Positions 16,489 to 24,104 are shown, numbered from the stretch's first letter. The stretch is DNA of 39,557 nt from Bacillus pseudomycoides (GCF_002582035.1 NZ_NUQE01000018.1:121287-160843), one strand, 5' to 3'. Numbers and translations are program-made. The notes: a model not told the origin generated them from the sequence alone.

Positions 16489-18015
16489 ATGCCAAATGCA
16501 GACGTCTTAATTATCGGAAGCGGTGTTGCAGCGCTGCGCGTTGCACAAACAATTTGTCACGAAAAGAATGTGATAATTATCACAAAGAAAACGAGGCGGA
16601 ATAACAATACAAACTTGGCACAAGGCGGGATTGCAGCAGCAGTTGCTTTATACGATCATCCAGATGATCACTATGAAGATACGCTTACAGCAGGATGTTA
16701 TTATAACACCCCGGAAGCTGTTCGTTACTTAGTAGAGCAAGGGCCAAACGAAATGAAAACATTATTAGATAATGGCATGCGCTTTGATAGTGATGAACGA
16801 GGATTACATCTTGGAAAAGAAGGTGCGCATCGAAAACGACGTATTTTACATGCAGGCGGGGATGCGACCGGGAAAAATTTGCTAGAGCATCTTGCTGAGC
16901 AAGTACTTCCGTATGTGACGGTTGTTGAACAAGAAATGGTCTTGGATTTTATAATAGAAAATCAAACTTGTCACGGTGTTGTAGCGCGTGATAGTGAAGG
17001 AAATATACAAAAGTATTACGCACAGTGTGTCGTACTGGCAACAGGTGGTATTGGCGGAGTATATGCATTTACTTCTAATGATTGTACGGTTACAGGCGAT
17101 GGGTTAGCGATGGTATATAGAGCTGGGGGGGAACTCGTTGATTTAGAATTTGTACAGTTTCATCCAACGATGTTATATGTAAATGGGAATTGCTGCGGTC
17201 TTGTGTCAGAAGCGGTGCGCGGAGAAGGTGCTATTCTTCGAAATGCAAAAGGAGAGCGGTTTATGACGCGTATTCATGAACAACAGGACCTTGCACCACG
17301 TGATGTGGTCGCACGTGCCATTCATGAACAAATGTTAGCCGGTGAAATGGTGTACTTAGATATCTCATCTATTTCAAATTTTGAAGAACGTTTTCCAACT
17401 GTTTCTTTTTTATGTAAAAAGAATGGCGTTAACATAGAAAATAAGTATATTCCAGTTGTACCAGGTGCTCATTTTCATATGGGCGGTGTAAAAACAAATT
17501 GTAACGGGGAAACATCAATTTATCGTTTATATGCAGTGGGCGAAGTCGCATGCAATGGTGTACATGGTGCGAACCGCCTTGCGAGTAATTCGTTATTAGA
17601 AGGTCTTGTATTTGGAAAACGTGTAGGGGAACACATTTTAGCAAATGTTGATCCGCAAATCGTGAATAGCGATGCAGCAGTACAAGGTGAGTTACCGGAC
17701 ATACAGTTGCCGCGAAAAGAAGAAATACAAGAGATGATGATGAAATACGTTGGGATTGTCCGTACGGAAGAAGGCTTATCATATGCGAAGCAATGGCTAG
17801 AGCAGTATGGAACATATAGTGAAATGCTTCCATATGAAGGCCTTACAAATGAGGATATAACAATTATTAATATGTTAACTGTTTGTCAGGTACTAACAAA
17901 AGCTGCACTGCAAAGAAAAGAGAGTATTGGTGGTCATTATCGTAGTGATTTTCCAAATCGTAGTAATGAGACGCGCGAAGTTGTAATGAAAAAGAATATG
18001 TTGCAATTAGCTTAA
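16489..18015 (+). CDS. nadB: L-aspartate oxidase
   Basis: This FAD enzyme oxidises L-aspartate to iminoaspartate, the first step of NAD synthesis. The 508-aa product begins MPNADVLIIGSGVAALRVA with the dinucleotide-binding glycines, and has NNTNLAQGGIAAA, the HAGGDATGKNLLEHL segment, QFHPTMLY, SEAVRGEGA and GEVACNGVHGANRLASNSLLE, all typical of succinate dehydrogenase/NadB flavoproteins. The ATG at 16483 is also in frame, but the site AGGGGG ends only two bases before it; ATG 16489 gives a normal 8-base spacing. First gene of nadB-nadC-nadA. Confidence 0.96.
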   Translation: MPNADVLIIGSGVAALRVAQTICHEKNVIIITKKTRRNNNTNLAQGGIAAAVALYDHPDDHYEDTLTAGCYYNTPEAVRYLVEQGPNEMKTLLDNGMRFDSDERGLHLGKEGAHRKRRILHAGGDATGKNLLEHLAEQVLPYVTVVEQEMVLDFIIENQTCHGVVARDSEGNIQKYYAQCVVLATGGIGGVYAFTSNDCTVTGDGLAMVYRAGGELVDLEFVQFHPTMLYVNGNCCGLVSEAVRGEGAILRNAKGERFMTRIHEQQDLAPRDVVARAIHEQMLAGEMVYLDISSISNFEERFPTVSFLCKKNGVNIENKYIPVVPGAHFHMGGVKTNCNGETSIYRLYAVGEVACNGVHGANRLASNSLLEGLVFGKRVGEHILANVDPQIVNSDAAVQGELPDIQLPRKEEIQEMMMKYVGIVRTEEGLSYAKQWLEQYGTYSEMLPYEGLTNEDITIINMLTVCQVLTKAALQRKESIGGHYRSDFPNRSNETREVVMKKNMLQLA

Positions 18016-18036
18016 CGAAGGGAAAAGAGGGATTTT

Positions 18037-18870
18037 ATGAATACATTAAAAGTAAAAGAGGCATTGAAACAATTTTTTCTAGAAGATATCGGGGAGCAAG
18101 ATGTAACATCGCAGCTTATTTTTCCAAATGACTTGCAAGCGCGGGGAACGTTTCTTGTAAAAGATACGGGTGTTTTTGCAGGGGTTGATGTAATTAAGGA
18201 AGGTTTTACATTATTAGATAATCGAATTGAAGTTACACTCCATGCAAAAGACGGAGATATGATAAAAAACGGAGATATCCTTGCCACTGTACATGGACCG
18301 ATTGCTTCTTTATTAACAGCTGAGCGTGTTGTGCTAAATGTGATTCAGCGCATGAGCGGAGTAGCGACGATGACAAGAAAAGCAGTTACTACACTCGGAA
18401 GCGATCATACACGCATTTGTGATACGAGAAAAACAATGCCCGGGCTTCGTATGTTTGATAAATATGCTGTTTTATGCGGCGGTGGTTATAATCATCGCTT
18501 TGGATTATATGATGGTGTCATGATTAAAGATAATCATATTGCGTTCGCTGGCTCGATTACAAAAGCGGTAACAGCAGTGAAAGAGCAACTTGGACATATG
18601 GTGAAAGTAGAAGTAGAGACAGAAACGAAAGAACAAGTGTTAGAAGCAGTTGCTGCCGGGGCGGACATTATTATGTTTGATAATCGTATGCCAGAAGAAG
18701 TACGTGAATATTGTAAGCTTATCCCAAGTGCGATTGTTACGGAAGCTTCAGGCGGTATTACGATTGAAAATTTAGCGGAGTATGGTCAAACAGGTGTGGA
18801 TTACATTTCGTTAGGATTATTAACTCATTCTGTTAAAGCATTAGATATTAGTTTCAACATTGAAGTGTGA
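18037..18870 (+). CDS. nadC: Nicotinate-nucleotide pyrophosphorylase (carboxylating)
   Basis: The enzyme joins quinolinate with PRPP to give nicotinate mononucleotide, third step of the pathway. The 277-aa product has the family signature from CDTRKTMPGLRMFDKYAV through the glycine-rich GGGYNHRFGLYDGVMIKDNH and the C-terminal barrel motifs VEVETETKEQ, DIIMFDN and EASGGI. It starts 21 bp after nadB, behind a GGGAAAAGAGGG site, and 30 bp before nadA. Confidence 0.97.
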   Translation: MNTLKVKEALKQFFLEDIGEQDVTSQLIFPNDLQARGTFLVKDTGVFAGVDVIKEGFTLLDNRIEVTLHAKDGDMIKNGDILATVHGPIASLLTAERVVLNVIQRMSGVATMTRKAVTTLGSDHTRICDTRKTMPGLRMFDKYAVLCGGGYNHRFGLYDGVMIKDNHIAFAGSITKAVTAVKEQLGHMVKVEVETETKEQVLEAVAAGADIIMFDNRMPEEVREYCKLIPSAIVTEASGGITIENLAEYGQTGVDYISLGLLTHSVKALDISFNIEV

Positions 18871-18900
18871 TAGAAAGAAGGGAAAAGGGGGACTTCACAG

Positions 18901-20007
18901 ATGAGTATTTTAGAAACAGTGCAACCGATTGAAACGATGTTACCAGATCGTTATCAAACAATGTCAATCGAAGAAATGGAAGCGCGTGTGCGTGAGATTA
19001 AAGAAAAGTTAGGGGAAAAGCTTTTCATTCCGGGGCATCATTATCAAAAAGATGAGGTCGTTCAATTTTCAGATTCAACGGGAGATTCCCTGCAGCTTGC
19101 ACAAGTAGCAGCACGCAACAAAGAAGCGAAGTATATTGTGTTTTGCGGTGTTCACTTTATGGCCGAAACAGCTGATATGCTAACAACAGATGAACAAATT
19201 GTCATTCTTCCTGATATGCGAGCTGGATGTTCTATGGCTGATATGGCTGATATCGAACAAACAGAACGAGCTTGGAAAGAGTTGCAGCAATTATTTGGAG
19301 ATACGATGCTTCCATTAACATATGTAAACTCAACTGCTGCAATTAAAGCATTTTGCGGCCGAAATGGCGGTGCGACTGTTACATCTTCTAATGCGAAAGA
19401 AATGGTTGAATGGGCATTTACACAAAAAGAGCGTATTTTATTCTTACCAGATCAGCATTTAGGACGTAATACAGCATATGACCTTGGTGTACCTTTAGAA
19501 AAAATGGCTGTTTGGGATCCGCACACAGATTCATTAGAATATGACGGGAATGCAGAAGACGTTCAGGTTATTTTATGGAAAGGGCATTGTTCCGTTCATC
19601 AAAATTTCACTGTGAAGAATATTGAAAGTGTAAGAAAAAATCATTCGGATATGAACATTATTGTTCACCCAGAATGCTGTTATGAAGTGGTTGCAGCTTC
19701 TGATTATGCAGGTTCAACAAAATATATTATTGATATGATTGAAAACGCTCCGTCTGGAAGTAAGTGGGCAATCGGTACAGAAATGAACTTAGTAAATCGT
19801 ATTATTCAGCAGCACCCAGATAAAGAGATTATTTCATTAAATCCGTTCATGTGTCCGTGCTTAACGATGAACCGTATTGATTTACCACATTTACTATGGG
19901 CGCTTGAAGCAATCGAGCGCGGCGAGCATGTAAATGTAATTCGAGTAGATAAAAAAATAACAGAAGAAGCGGTATTTGCATTAAACAGAATGTTAGAGCG
20001 AGCATAG
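18901..20007 (+). CDS. nadA: Quinolinate synthase NadA
   Basis: NadA condenses iminoaspartate with dihydroxyacetone phosphate to quinolinate using a [4Fe-4S] cluster. The 368-aa protein shows [28 protein letters not shown], Cys110 (RAGCSMAD), Cys230 (KGHCSVHQ) and Cys320 (PFMCPCLT), the positions known as cluster ligands in B. subtilis NadA. Cys318 is present next to Cys320. It is the long, Bacillus type of NadA. The pathway order here is B-C-A, and the divergent nifS-like gene would supply its cluster. An intrinsic terminator follows at once. Confidence 0.97.
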   Translation: MSILETVQPIETMLPDRYQTMSIEEMEARVREIKEKLGEKLFIPGHHYQKDEVVQFSDSTGDSLQLAQVAARNKEAKYIVFCGVHFMAETADMLTTDEQIVILPDMRAGCSMADMADIEQTERAWKELQQLFGDTMLPLTYVNSTAAIKAFCGRNGGATVTSSNAKEMVEWAFTQKERILFLPDQHLGRNTAYDLGVPLEKMAVWDPHTDSLEYDGNAEDVQVILWKGHCSVHQNFTVKNIESVRKNHSDMNIIVHPECCYEVVAASDYAGSTKYIIDMIENAPSGSKWAIGTEMNLVNRIIQQHPDKEIISLNPFMCPCLTMNRIDLPHLLWALEAIERGEHVNVIRVDKKITEEAVFALNRMLERA

Positions 20008-20036
20008 AAGCAACGGATTTCCGTTGCTTTTTCTTT
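20008..20036 (+). terminator. Intrinsic terminator of nadB-nadC-nadA
   Basis: AAGCAACGGA (20008-20017) and TCCGTTGCTT (20020-20029) pair fully and are followed by TTTTC TTTT. Confidence 0.93.
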
Positions 20037-20100
20037 TGTACATAATTCTGCTTTTATGAGCATACATTGTGGTGAAGCACTTATTGTGTTACTGTCCGTT

Positions 20101-20380
20101 TTTATCCCGCATTAACGGACAGTAAGACCCTCACCTCAAGATGCAGAAAAAAGCAATGTCCAGCTCTAGCGGCTAGAATCTCCGGTCGTTTCGCCCCCCT
20201 CGGACGAGGCAAAAAAACGCCTCTCTGTCGGGTGCTCCAACGTCCTGCGATTCTGAGCGAGCCGCTTCCGCTTTTCTTAAGAAGATAGGTAGGGGAAAAC
20301 TGTCCGTAAAAGCCCGATTGGTTCAACTAAACATCAGTAGGGGGATGAAGAAGCCCCCACTGATGGAAGTTTCACTTTAT
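20101..20380 (+). repeat. bcr1-like composite repeat with TTTAT at both ends
   Basis: The element is bounded by TTTAT (20101-20105 and 20376-20380). Stem I pairs ACGGACAGT (20115-20123) with ACTGTCCGT (20299-20307). Stem II pairs the CCTCACCT region near 20130 with AGGTAGGG near 20287. Stem III pairs CATCAGT and GGGGG (20332-20344) with CCCCC and ACTGATG (20354-20365). The stem II loop, 15 nt in the copy at 39482, is about 138 nt here (20143-20280) and holds a separate sequence starting GTCCAGCTCTAGCGGCTAG and ending GCTTCCGCTTTTC, a theme common in Bacillus genomes. It fills the nadA-safA gap and ends 31 bp before the safA start. No protein-coding content is supported. Confidence 0.85.
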
Positions 20381-20410
20381 TATAGATAAGTTATACAGGA
20401 GGGGGAAAAT

Positions 20411-21910
20411 TTGAAAATTCATATCGTGCAAAAAGGGGATACCCTTTGGAAAATTGCGAAAAAGTACGGGGTGGATTTTGAAGCATTAAAAGCAGCGAAT
20501 ACACAGCTCAGTAATCCAGATTTAATTATGCCTGGCATGAAAATTAAAGTACCATCTAACAGTGTTCCGATTAAAAAAAATCCAGGTGCTGGTTCAGTCC
20601 CTCCAAAAGAATATGTAAAAGAAGTGCAGCAAAAAGAATTTCCTATTGCGCCTAAACCTCTTGGTATAGAGGAAGAGGAGGAGGTTCCACAAGCTGGACC
20701 AATTACAGAACAGCTAGCAGCGCAAAAACCGCAGAAGGAAATGCAAATAAAACCACAAAAAGAAATGCAAGTAAAACCACAAAAAGAGGTTCAAAAAGAA
20801 CAACCTATACAAAAAGAACAGCCTATCCAGAAAGAGAAACCAGTAGAAAAACTACCTGTTGTTGAGAAGCAGCCTGCTGTTAGTAAAGTAGAAAAACTAC
20901 CTGTTGTTGAGAAGCAACCTGGTGTTAGCAAAGTAGAAAAACAAAAAGAGAGTACAAAATTTTCCGTGAACATTTTACCACAGCCACCGCAACCGCCAGT
21001 GAAAGCGAAAAAAGAGTATAAAATTTCAGATATTATAAAAAAAGGTAACGATTTAATTGCTCCGCAAGTAAATAAAATGAAGGGAAGTAATGTCGTTGCA
21101 CCAGGAGTGAAGAAAGAAAATATAAGTAACGTCATCGCACCAGAAGTAAAAAAAGAAAATGTAAGTAATGTCATCGCACCAGAAGTAAAAAAAGAAAATG
21201 TAAGTAATGTCGTCGCGCCACAAGTTACAAAAGAAAATGTAAGCAATGTCGTTGCACCGGAAGTTACAAAAGAAAATGTAAGCAATGTCGTCGCGCCGCA
21301 AGTTACAAAAGAAATTCCACAAGTGCTCCCACCTAATGTTACGATGCCAATAATGGAAAATATCCAAATGCCAAATGTGATGCCAATGACGGAAAATAGT
21401 CCAATGCCAAGTGTGATGCCAATGATGGAAAATAACCAGATGCCACCATTTGCACCAATGCCGTATCCATATCAACCATCATACCCACAACAGATGCCAT
21501 ATCAATCACCATATCCACAGCAAATGATGCCATATCAATCACCATATCCACAGCAAATGATGCCAGAACCACATTATCAAATGCCCTATCAACAAAATCC
21601 ATACTATGGCATGCCGCCAATGCAAGGTATGCCACAATATGATATGCAATACACTTCTATGCCAAATCCAAATGTCGCACCTATGACAATGGATAATAAT
21701 GCACTACCAATTGCGCCAATACAAGAGGATTGTGGTTGTGATGATGAACCTAAATTGTATAGCCCGCAGCCAGGTATCCCATATTTCCCACGTGAAATTG
21801 ATCAGCAAAACCCATATATTCCGTATAGCCCGCAGCCGGGTACAATGTATTATCCACAAAATCCTCCTTCTGTATTTGGTACACCATATATCGAGGAAGA
21901 GGGAAATTAA
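20411..21910 (+). CDS. safA: Spore coat morphogenetic protein SafA, LysM domain
   Basis: SafA sits at the cortex-coat interface and organises inner-coat assembly with SpoVID. The 499-aa product has an N-terminal LysM peptidoglycan-binding domain (residues 1-48: HIVQKGDTLWKIAKKYGV, MPGMKIKVPS). A Lys/Glu/Gln-rich segment with QKEQPIQKE and KLPVVEKQP repeats follows, then seven 13-residue repeats (residues 217-307), and a Met/Pro/Tyr/Gln-rich C-terminal half with tandem PYQSPYPQQMM. The low-complexity tail is typical of coat proteins. TTG 20411 follows AGGAGGGGG. In B. subtilis an internal start yields a short form; none is evident enough to call here. Lies next to a repeat element. Confidence 0.93.
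   Translation: MKIHIVQKGDTLWKIAKKYGVDFEALKAANTQLSNPDLIMPGMKIKVPSNSVPIKKNPGAGSVPPKEYVKEVQQKEFPIAPKPLGIEEEEEVPQAGPITEQLAAQKPQKEMQIKPQKEMQVKPQKEVQKEQPIQKEQPIQKEKPVEKLPVVEKQPAVSKVEKLPVVEKQPGVSKVEKQKESTKFSVNILPQPPQPPVKAKKEYKISDIIKKGNDLIAPQVNKMKGSNVVAPGVKKENISNVIAPEVKKENVSNVIAPEVKKENVSNVVAPQVTKENVSNVVAPEVTKENVSNVVAPQVTKEIPQVLPPNVTMPIMENIQMPNVMPMTENSPMPSVMPMMENNQMPPFAPMPYPYQPSYPQQMPYQSPYPQQMMPYQSPYPQQMMPEPHYQMPYQQNPYYGMPPMQGMPQYDMQYTSMPNPNVAPMTMDNNALPIAPIQEDCGCDDEPKLYSPQPGIPYFPREIDQQNPYIPYSPQPGTMYYPQNPPSVFGTPYIEEEGN
21059..21331 (+). repeat. Seven in-frame 39-bp tandem repeats inside safA
   Basis: Units of 13 codons with consensus APEVKKENVSNVV, starting at 21059 and every 39 bases up to 21293. The first and last are divergent, the middle five nearly identical. 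Period 39 keeps the frame, so copy number can vary without breaking the gene. Confidence 0.88.
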
Positions 21911-21920
21911 AAAGAGTGTA

Positions 21921-21953
21921 AAAAACCGTTCTTTCATAAAGAGCGGTTTTTTT
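21921..21953 (+). terminator. Intrinsic terminator after safA
   Basis: CCGTTCTTT and AAAGAGCGG pair with one G-T wobble around CAT, flanked by A and T runs (seven Ts). Confidence 0.9.
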
Positions 21954-22017
21954 GCGAGAATCTTTTTGGAAATTCGGAGAAGATTATATAATATAGTAAC
22001 GTGTGTACAAATGAATC

Positions 22018-22039
22018 CTGCTAGTAAGGGAAGTAGCAG
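22018..22039 (+). promoter_or_regulatory. Small hairpin with the nadE ribosome-binding site in its loop
   Basis: CTGCTA (22018-22023) pairs with TAGCAG (22034-22039); the loop holds AAGGGAAG, eight bases before the ATG at 22042. The stem is short, so it may be coincidental. Confidence 0.35.
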
Positions 22040-22041
22040 AA

Positions 22042-22782
22042 ATGGAACAAAAAATTGAAAAACTTGTTGAGTAATTACAAACGAAAGTAAAAGAAGCGAA
22101 TGTAAAAGGTCTTATTGTTGGAATTAGTGGCGGCATTGACTCTGCTGTTGTAACGCATTTAATTAAACGTGCATGTCCGAATGATTCTTTAGGAGTTATT
22201 ATGCCTTGTAAAAGTAATCCAAAAGATCAAGATGACGCATTAAAAGTTGTAGAAAGCTCTACAATTGATCATTATATCGTTGATTTAACAGAGACACATA
22301 AAACATTATTTGGTGCAGTAGAAGAGCAACTGAAGTCAAATGGAAAATGGGATGAAGAACGTGCGACATTAGGTGATGCAAATACACGTGCTCGTCTTCG
22401 TATGACAACATTATATGCTGTTGCAAACAACTTTGGCCACCTTGTTGTTGGAACAGATAATGCGGCAGAATGGCATACTGGATATTTCACAAAGTATGGC
22501 GATGGCGGCGTAGATTTAGTGCCTCTTGTTCATTTTACAAAAGGCGAAGTACGAGAAATGGCAAAAATATTAGGTGTACCAGATGAAGTTATACATAAGG
22601 CGCCAAGCGCAGGTCTTTGGGAAGGTCAAACAGACGAAAATGAAATGGGTACAACATATAACATGATTGACAAGTATTTGAAAGGTGAAGAGGTTCCTGA
22701 AAAGGATTGCCTTATCATTGAGCGTCTTCATGCCCGCTCGGAGCATAAACGTCAGTTAGCGGCAGCACCACCAAAATTTTAA
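22042..22782 (+). pseudogene. nadE: NAD synthetase gene interrupted by an early in-frame stop
   Basis: NadE amidates deamido-NAD to NAD. Reading from ATG 22042, which has a good ribosome site, codons 1-10 give MEQKIEKLVE, codon 11 (22072-22074) is TAA, and the same frame then continues open for 236 codons to 22782 with GLIVGISGGIDSAVVTHLI (PP-loop ATPase motif SGGIDS), NTRARLRMT, VGTDNAAEWHTGY and GLWEGQTDE. The rest shows no other stop or frameshift. ATG 22201 would restart but omits the PP-loop, so that product would not be an active enzyme. No ATG, GTG or TTG lies in frame between the stop and the PP-loop. I therefore call it a recent pseudogene, or a sequence error; another nadE elsewhere is expected. 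Confidence 0.75.
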
Positions 22783-22801
22783 GTAAAATACTGACAGTGT
22801 A

Positions 22802-22873
22802 AAAACCCTCTTTGCGACTCATGATAAGAAGGAGCTTTTCGAAAGAAAAGTTCATCCTAGCAGAGGGGGTTTT
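22802..22873 (+). promoter_or_regulatory. Structured leader that pairs with the ribosome-binding site of the next gene
   Basis: An inner hairpin CTTTTC-GAAA-GAAAAG (22836-22851) has a GNRA-type loop, extended by AGGA/TCCT. Around it, AAACCCTCT (from 22804) can pair with AGAGGGGGTTTT (22862-22873), which contains the ribosome-binding site of the lipoprotein gene. It may be a terminator-like hairpin for the preceding gene or a translational switch. Confidence 0.5.
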
Positions 22874-22877
22874 CATA

Positions 22878-23585
22878 TTGAACAAACAAATTAAACTTAT
22901 TGCCGCTTCTTTGTTAGTTACCAGTGCATTAGCTGCATGTGGTACGACTACAAATAAAAGTGCGATGGACGGTAATGCAACTTATAATTATCAGCGTACA
23001 TCGTACGATAATACCTATCCGCCTAACAATAATGTAACGCGTACAGATCGTACTACAGATTATGTCACATACCGTAACAATGCGAAAACAGACCAGTATG
23101 GAAATGTAAAGTATTCCAATATTAACCAAAATATTCATGATCGTCGTGATAACGTCGGGTACAATTATTACCGTGATGTAAATTATAACGGTCAAATGGC
23201 GAATCCATATCCAACTCGTAATGTGACGATGAACAACGCGCCTGCTAACAATGATACTAAAACAGCTGAAGCTGTTACCAATCGTGTAAAGGGTATGCCT
23301 AACGTGGAACGTGTTTCTACTGTTGTGCGTGGTAATGATGTTGTCATTGCAGTAAAATCTCGCAGTGGGACAGATGAAAAAGCATTAACAGATGACATTC
23401 GTAAAGCTGTTGCGCCGATTGTTAACAATCGAAATGTCTATGTAACGGCAAAAGAAGATATGTTTACTCGTGTTGACACGTTGAACACAAGTCTTCGAAA
23501 TGGGACAGTTACAAACAATGTAAATCGTGACGTAACGCAGCTGTTCCAAGACCTTCGTGCAAATGTAAATAATGTGGTGCGATAA
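22878..23585 (+). CDS. YhcN/YlaJ-family spore lipoprotein, CoxA-like
   Basis: Members of this family are lipoproteins of the forespore and cortex. The 235-aa product has a lipoprotein signal MNKQIKLIAASLLVTSALAAC with Cys21 in a LAAC lipobox. An Asn/Tyr/Thr-rich segment follows (about residues 30-125), then the YhcN/YlaJ domain (AEAVTNRVKGMPNVERVSTVVRGNDVVIAVK, residues about 133-163, through IVNNRNVYVTAKEDMFTRV). Position after safA matches coxA of B. subtilis as I recall, a cortex protein of the same family. Start TTG 22878 is chosen because GAGGGGG precedes it; the frame continues upstream without a ribosome site. Asn-rich low-complexity part makes alignment weak. Confidence 0.82.
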   Translation: MNKQIKLIAASLLVTSALAACGTTTNKSAMDGNATYNYQRTSYDNTYPPNNNVTRTDRTTDYVTYRNNAKTDQYGNVKYSNINQNIHDRRDNVGYNYYRDVNYNGQMANPYPTRNVTMNNAPANNDTKTAEAVTNRVKGMPNVERVSTVVRGNDVVIAVKSRSGTDEKALTDDIRKAVAPIVNNRNVYVTAKEDMFTRVDTLNTSLRNGTVTNNVNRDVTQLFQDLRANVNNVVR

Positions 23586-23593
23586 TGAAAAGG

Positions 23594-23618
23594 GGAAAGG
23601 GTTAGCCCTTTCCTTTTT
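23594..23618 (+). terminator. Intrinsic terminator after the YhcN-type lipoprotein gene
   Basis: GGAAAGGG (23594-23601) pairs with CCCTTTCC (23606-23613), extended by outer A-T pairs and TTTTTT. Confidence 0.9.
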
Positions 23619-23771
23619 TACAATATGAAATATGAATATGTTGTATTGGGAGCATACATATAGACCATCTGACTATCTCTTTTTCTGTATGTTAGAGTAA
23701 AAGATAAGCTTACTAGCGGTGCAATTGTTAAGTAACAAGAAGCAAAACAGCTTGGAGCAAGTGATTAAATT
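23619..23771. other. Gene-poor stretch with possible decayed coding sequence
   Basis: No complete gene is seen. In the frame that leads into the small ORF at 23772, the bases from about 23692 translate as RVKDKLTSGAIVK, stop, QEAKQLGASD, stop, IMGQD. The residues between the stops look protein-like, so the small ORF may be the tail of a longer gene now broken by two stops. This reading is by eye and could be chance. Confidence 0.35.
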
Positions 23772-23942
23772 ATGGGACAGGATATTCCTATTGGTCGACA
23801 TAAAGTAAACGGAAATAGCAATTTCGTTGTACGTAGCGCCGGTGGTGGACATATTGATGTATATTCCAAACCAACGATGGTGATGTCATTCATTTCCTTC
23901 TTGCTTTTTTATATCATTAATGTTATATTAACAAAGCGATGA
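23772..23942 (+). CDS. Small hypothetical membrane protein, 56 aa
   Basis: I do not recognise this protein. It begins MGQDIPIGRHKVNGNSNFV, has a glycine-rich middle (RSAGGGHIDVYSKP) and one membrane helix near the C-terminus (about residues 36-53, SFISFLLFYIINVILT), ending in KR. There is no convincing ribosome-binding site before the ATG, and the upstream in-frame translation has two stops, so this may be the remnant of a longer gene. It lies directly before a structured element with a terminator. Confidence 0.4.
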   Translation: MGQDIPIGRHKVNGNSNFVVRSAGGGHIDVYSKPTMVMSFISFLLFYIINVILTKR

Positions 23943-23947
23943 GCTAA

Positions 23948-24050
23948 TTTACGTAAGACGAGAGATATGCTTAAGTGCTAAACACGCGGATGTGGCCGCC
24001 TGGTCTCTCGCCGTAAACGCATCAAGACGCCTGCTATGCAGGCGTCTTTC
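23948..24050 (+). ncRNA. Candidate structured RNA with its own terminator
   Basis: TTTACG (23948-23953) pairs with CGTAAA (24012-24017) and CGAGAGA (23959-23965) with TCTCTCG (24004-24010), with a 5-nt bulge on one side and one base on the other. The enclosed 38 nt contain GCGG/CCGC (23986-23989, 23996-23999). An 11-bp perfect hairpin AAGACGCCTGC-tat-GCAGGCGTCTT (24024-24048) follows, then TCTTATT. The composition is GC-richer than its surroundings. It resembles no riboswitch class I can name. Strand is inferred from the T-rich side. Confidence 0.5.
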
Positions 24051-24069
24051 TTATTATATGGAAGCTTGT

Positions 24070-24104
24070 AGCGGAGTAGGATGGATATCCTATTCCGCTT
24101 TTTT
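24070..24104 (+). terminator. Strong intrinsic terminator with no gene before it
   Basis: A 13-bp stem, AGCGGAGTAGGAT (24070-24082) with ATCCTATTCCGCT (24087-24099), one G-T pair, loop GGAT, followed by TTTTTTG. It comes only 22 bases after the hairpin of the structured element, so it may back it up. Confidence 0.85.

Noticed and set aside
20102-20326. A 74-aa open frame on the minus strand inside the repeat
   Set aside because: It lies wholly within the composite element, has no ribosome-binding site and no protein-like motif.
21053-21635. Long minus-strand frames opposite safA
   Set aside because: Low-complexity mirror images of the repeated SafA codons.
22201-22782. nadE restart as a shorter functional enzyme
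   Set aside because: It lacks the SGGIDS PP-loop that NAD synthetases require, and no ribosome site precedes ATG 22201.
23959-24010. A tRNA with a 7-bp CGAGAGA/TCTCTCG acceptor stem
   Set aside because: Only 38 nt lie between the arms, too few for D, anticodon and T arms, and no TTC motif or CCA end is present.
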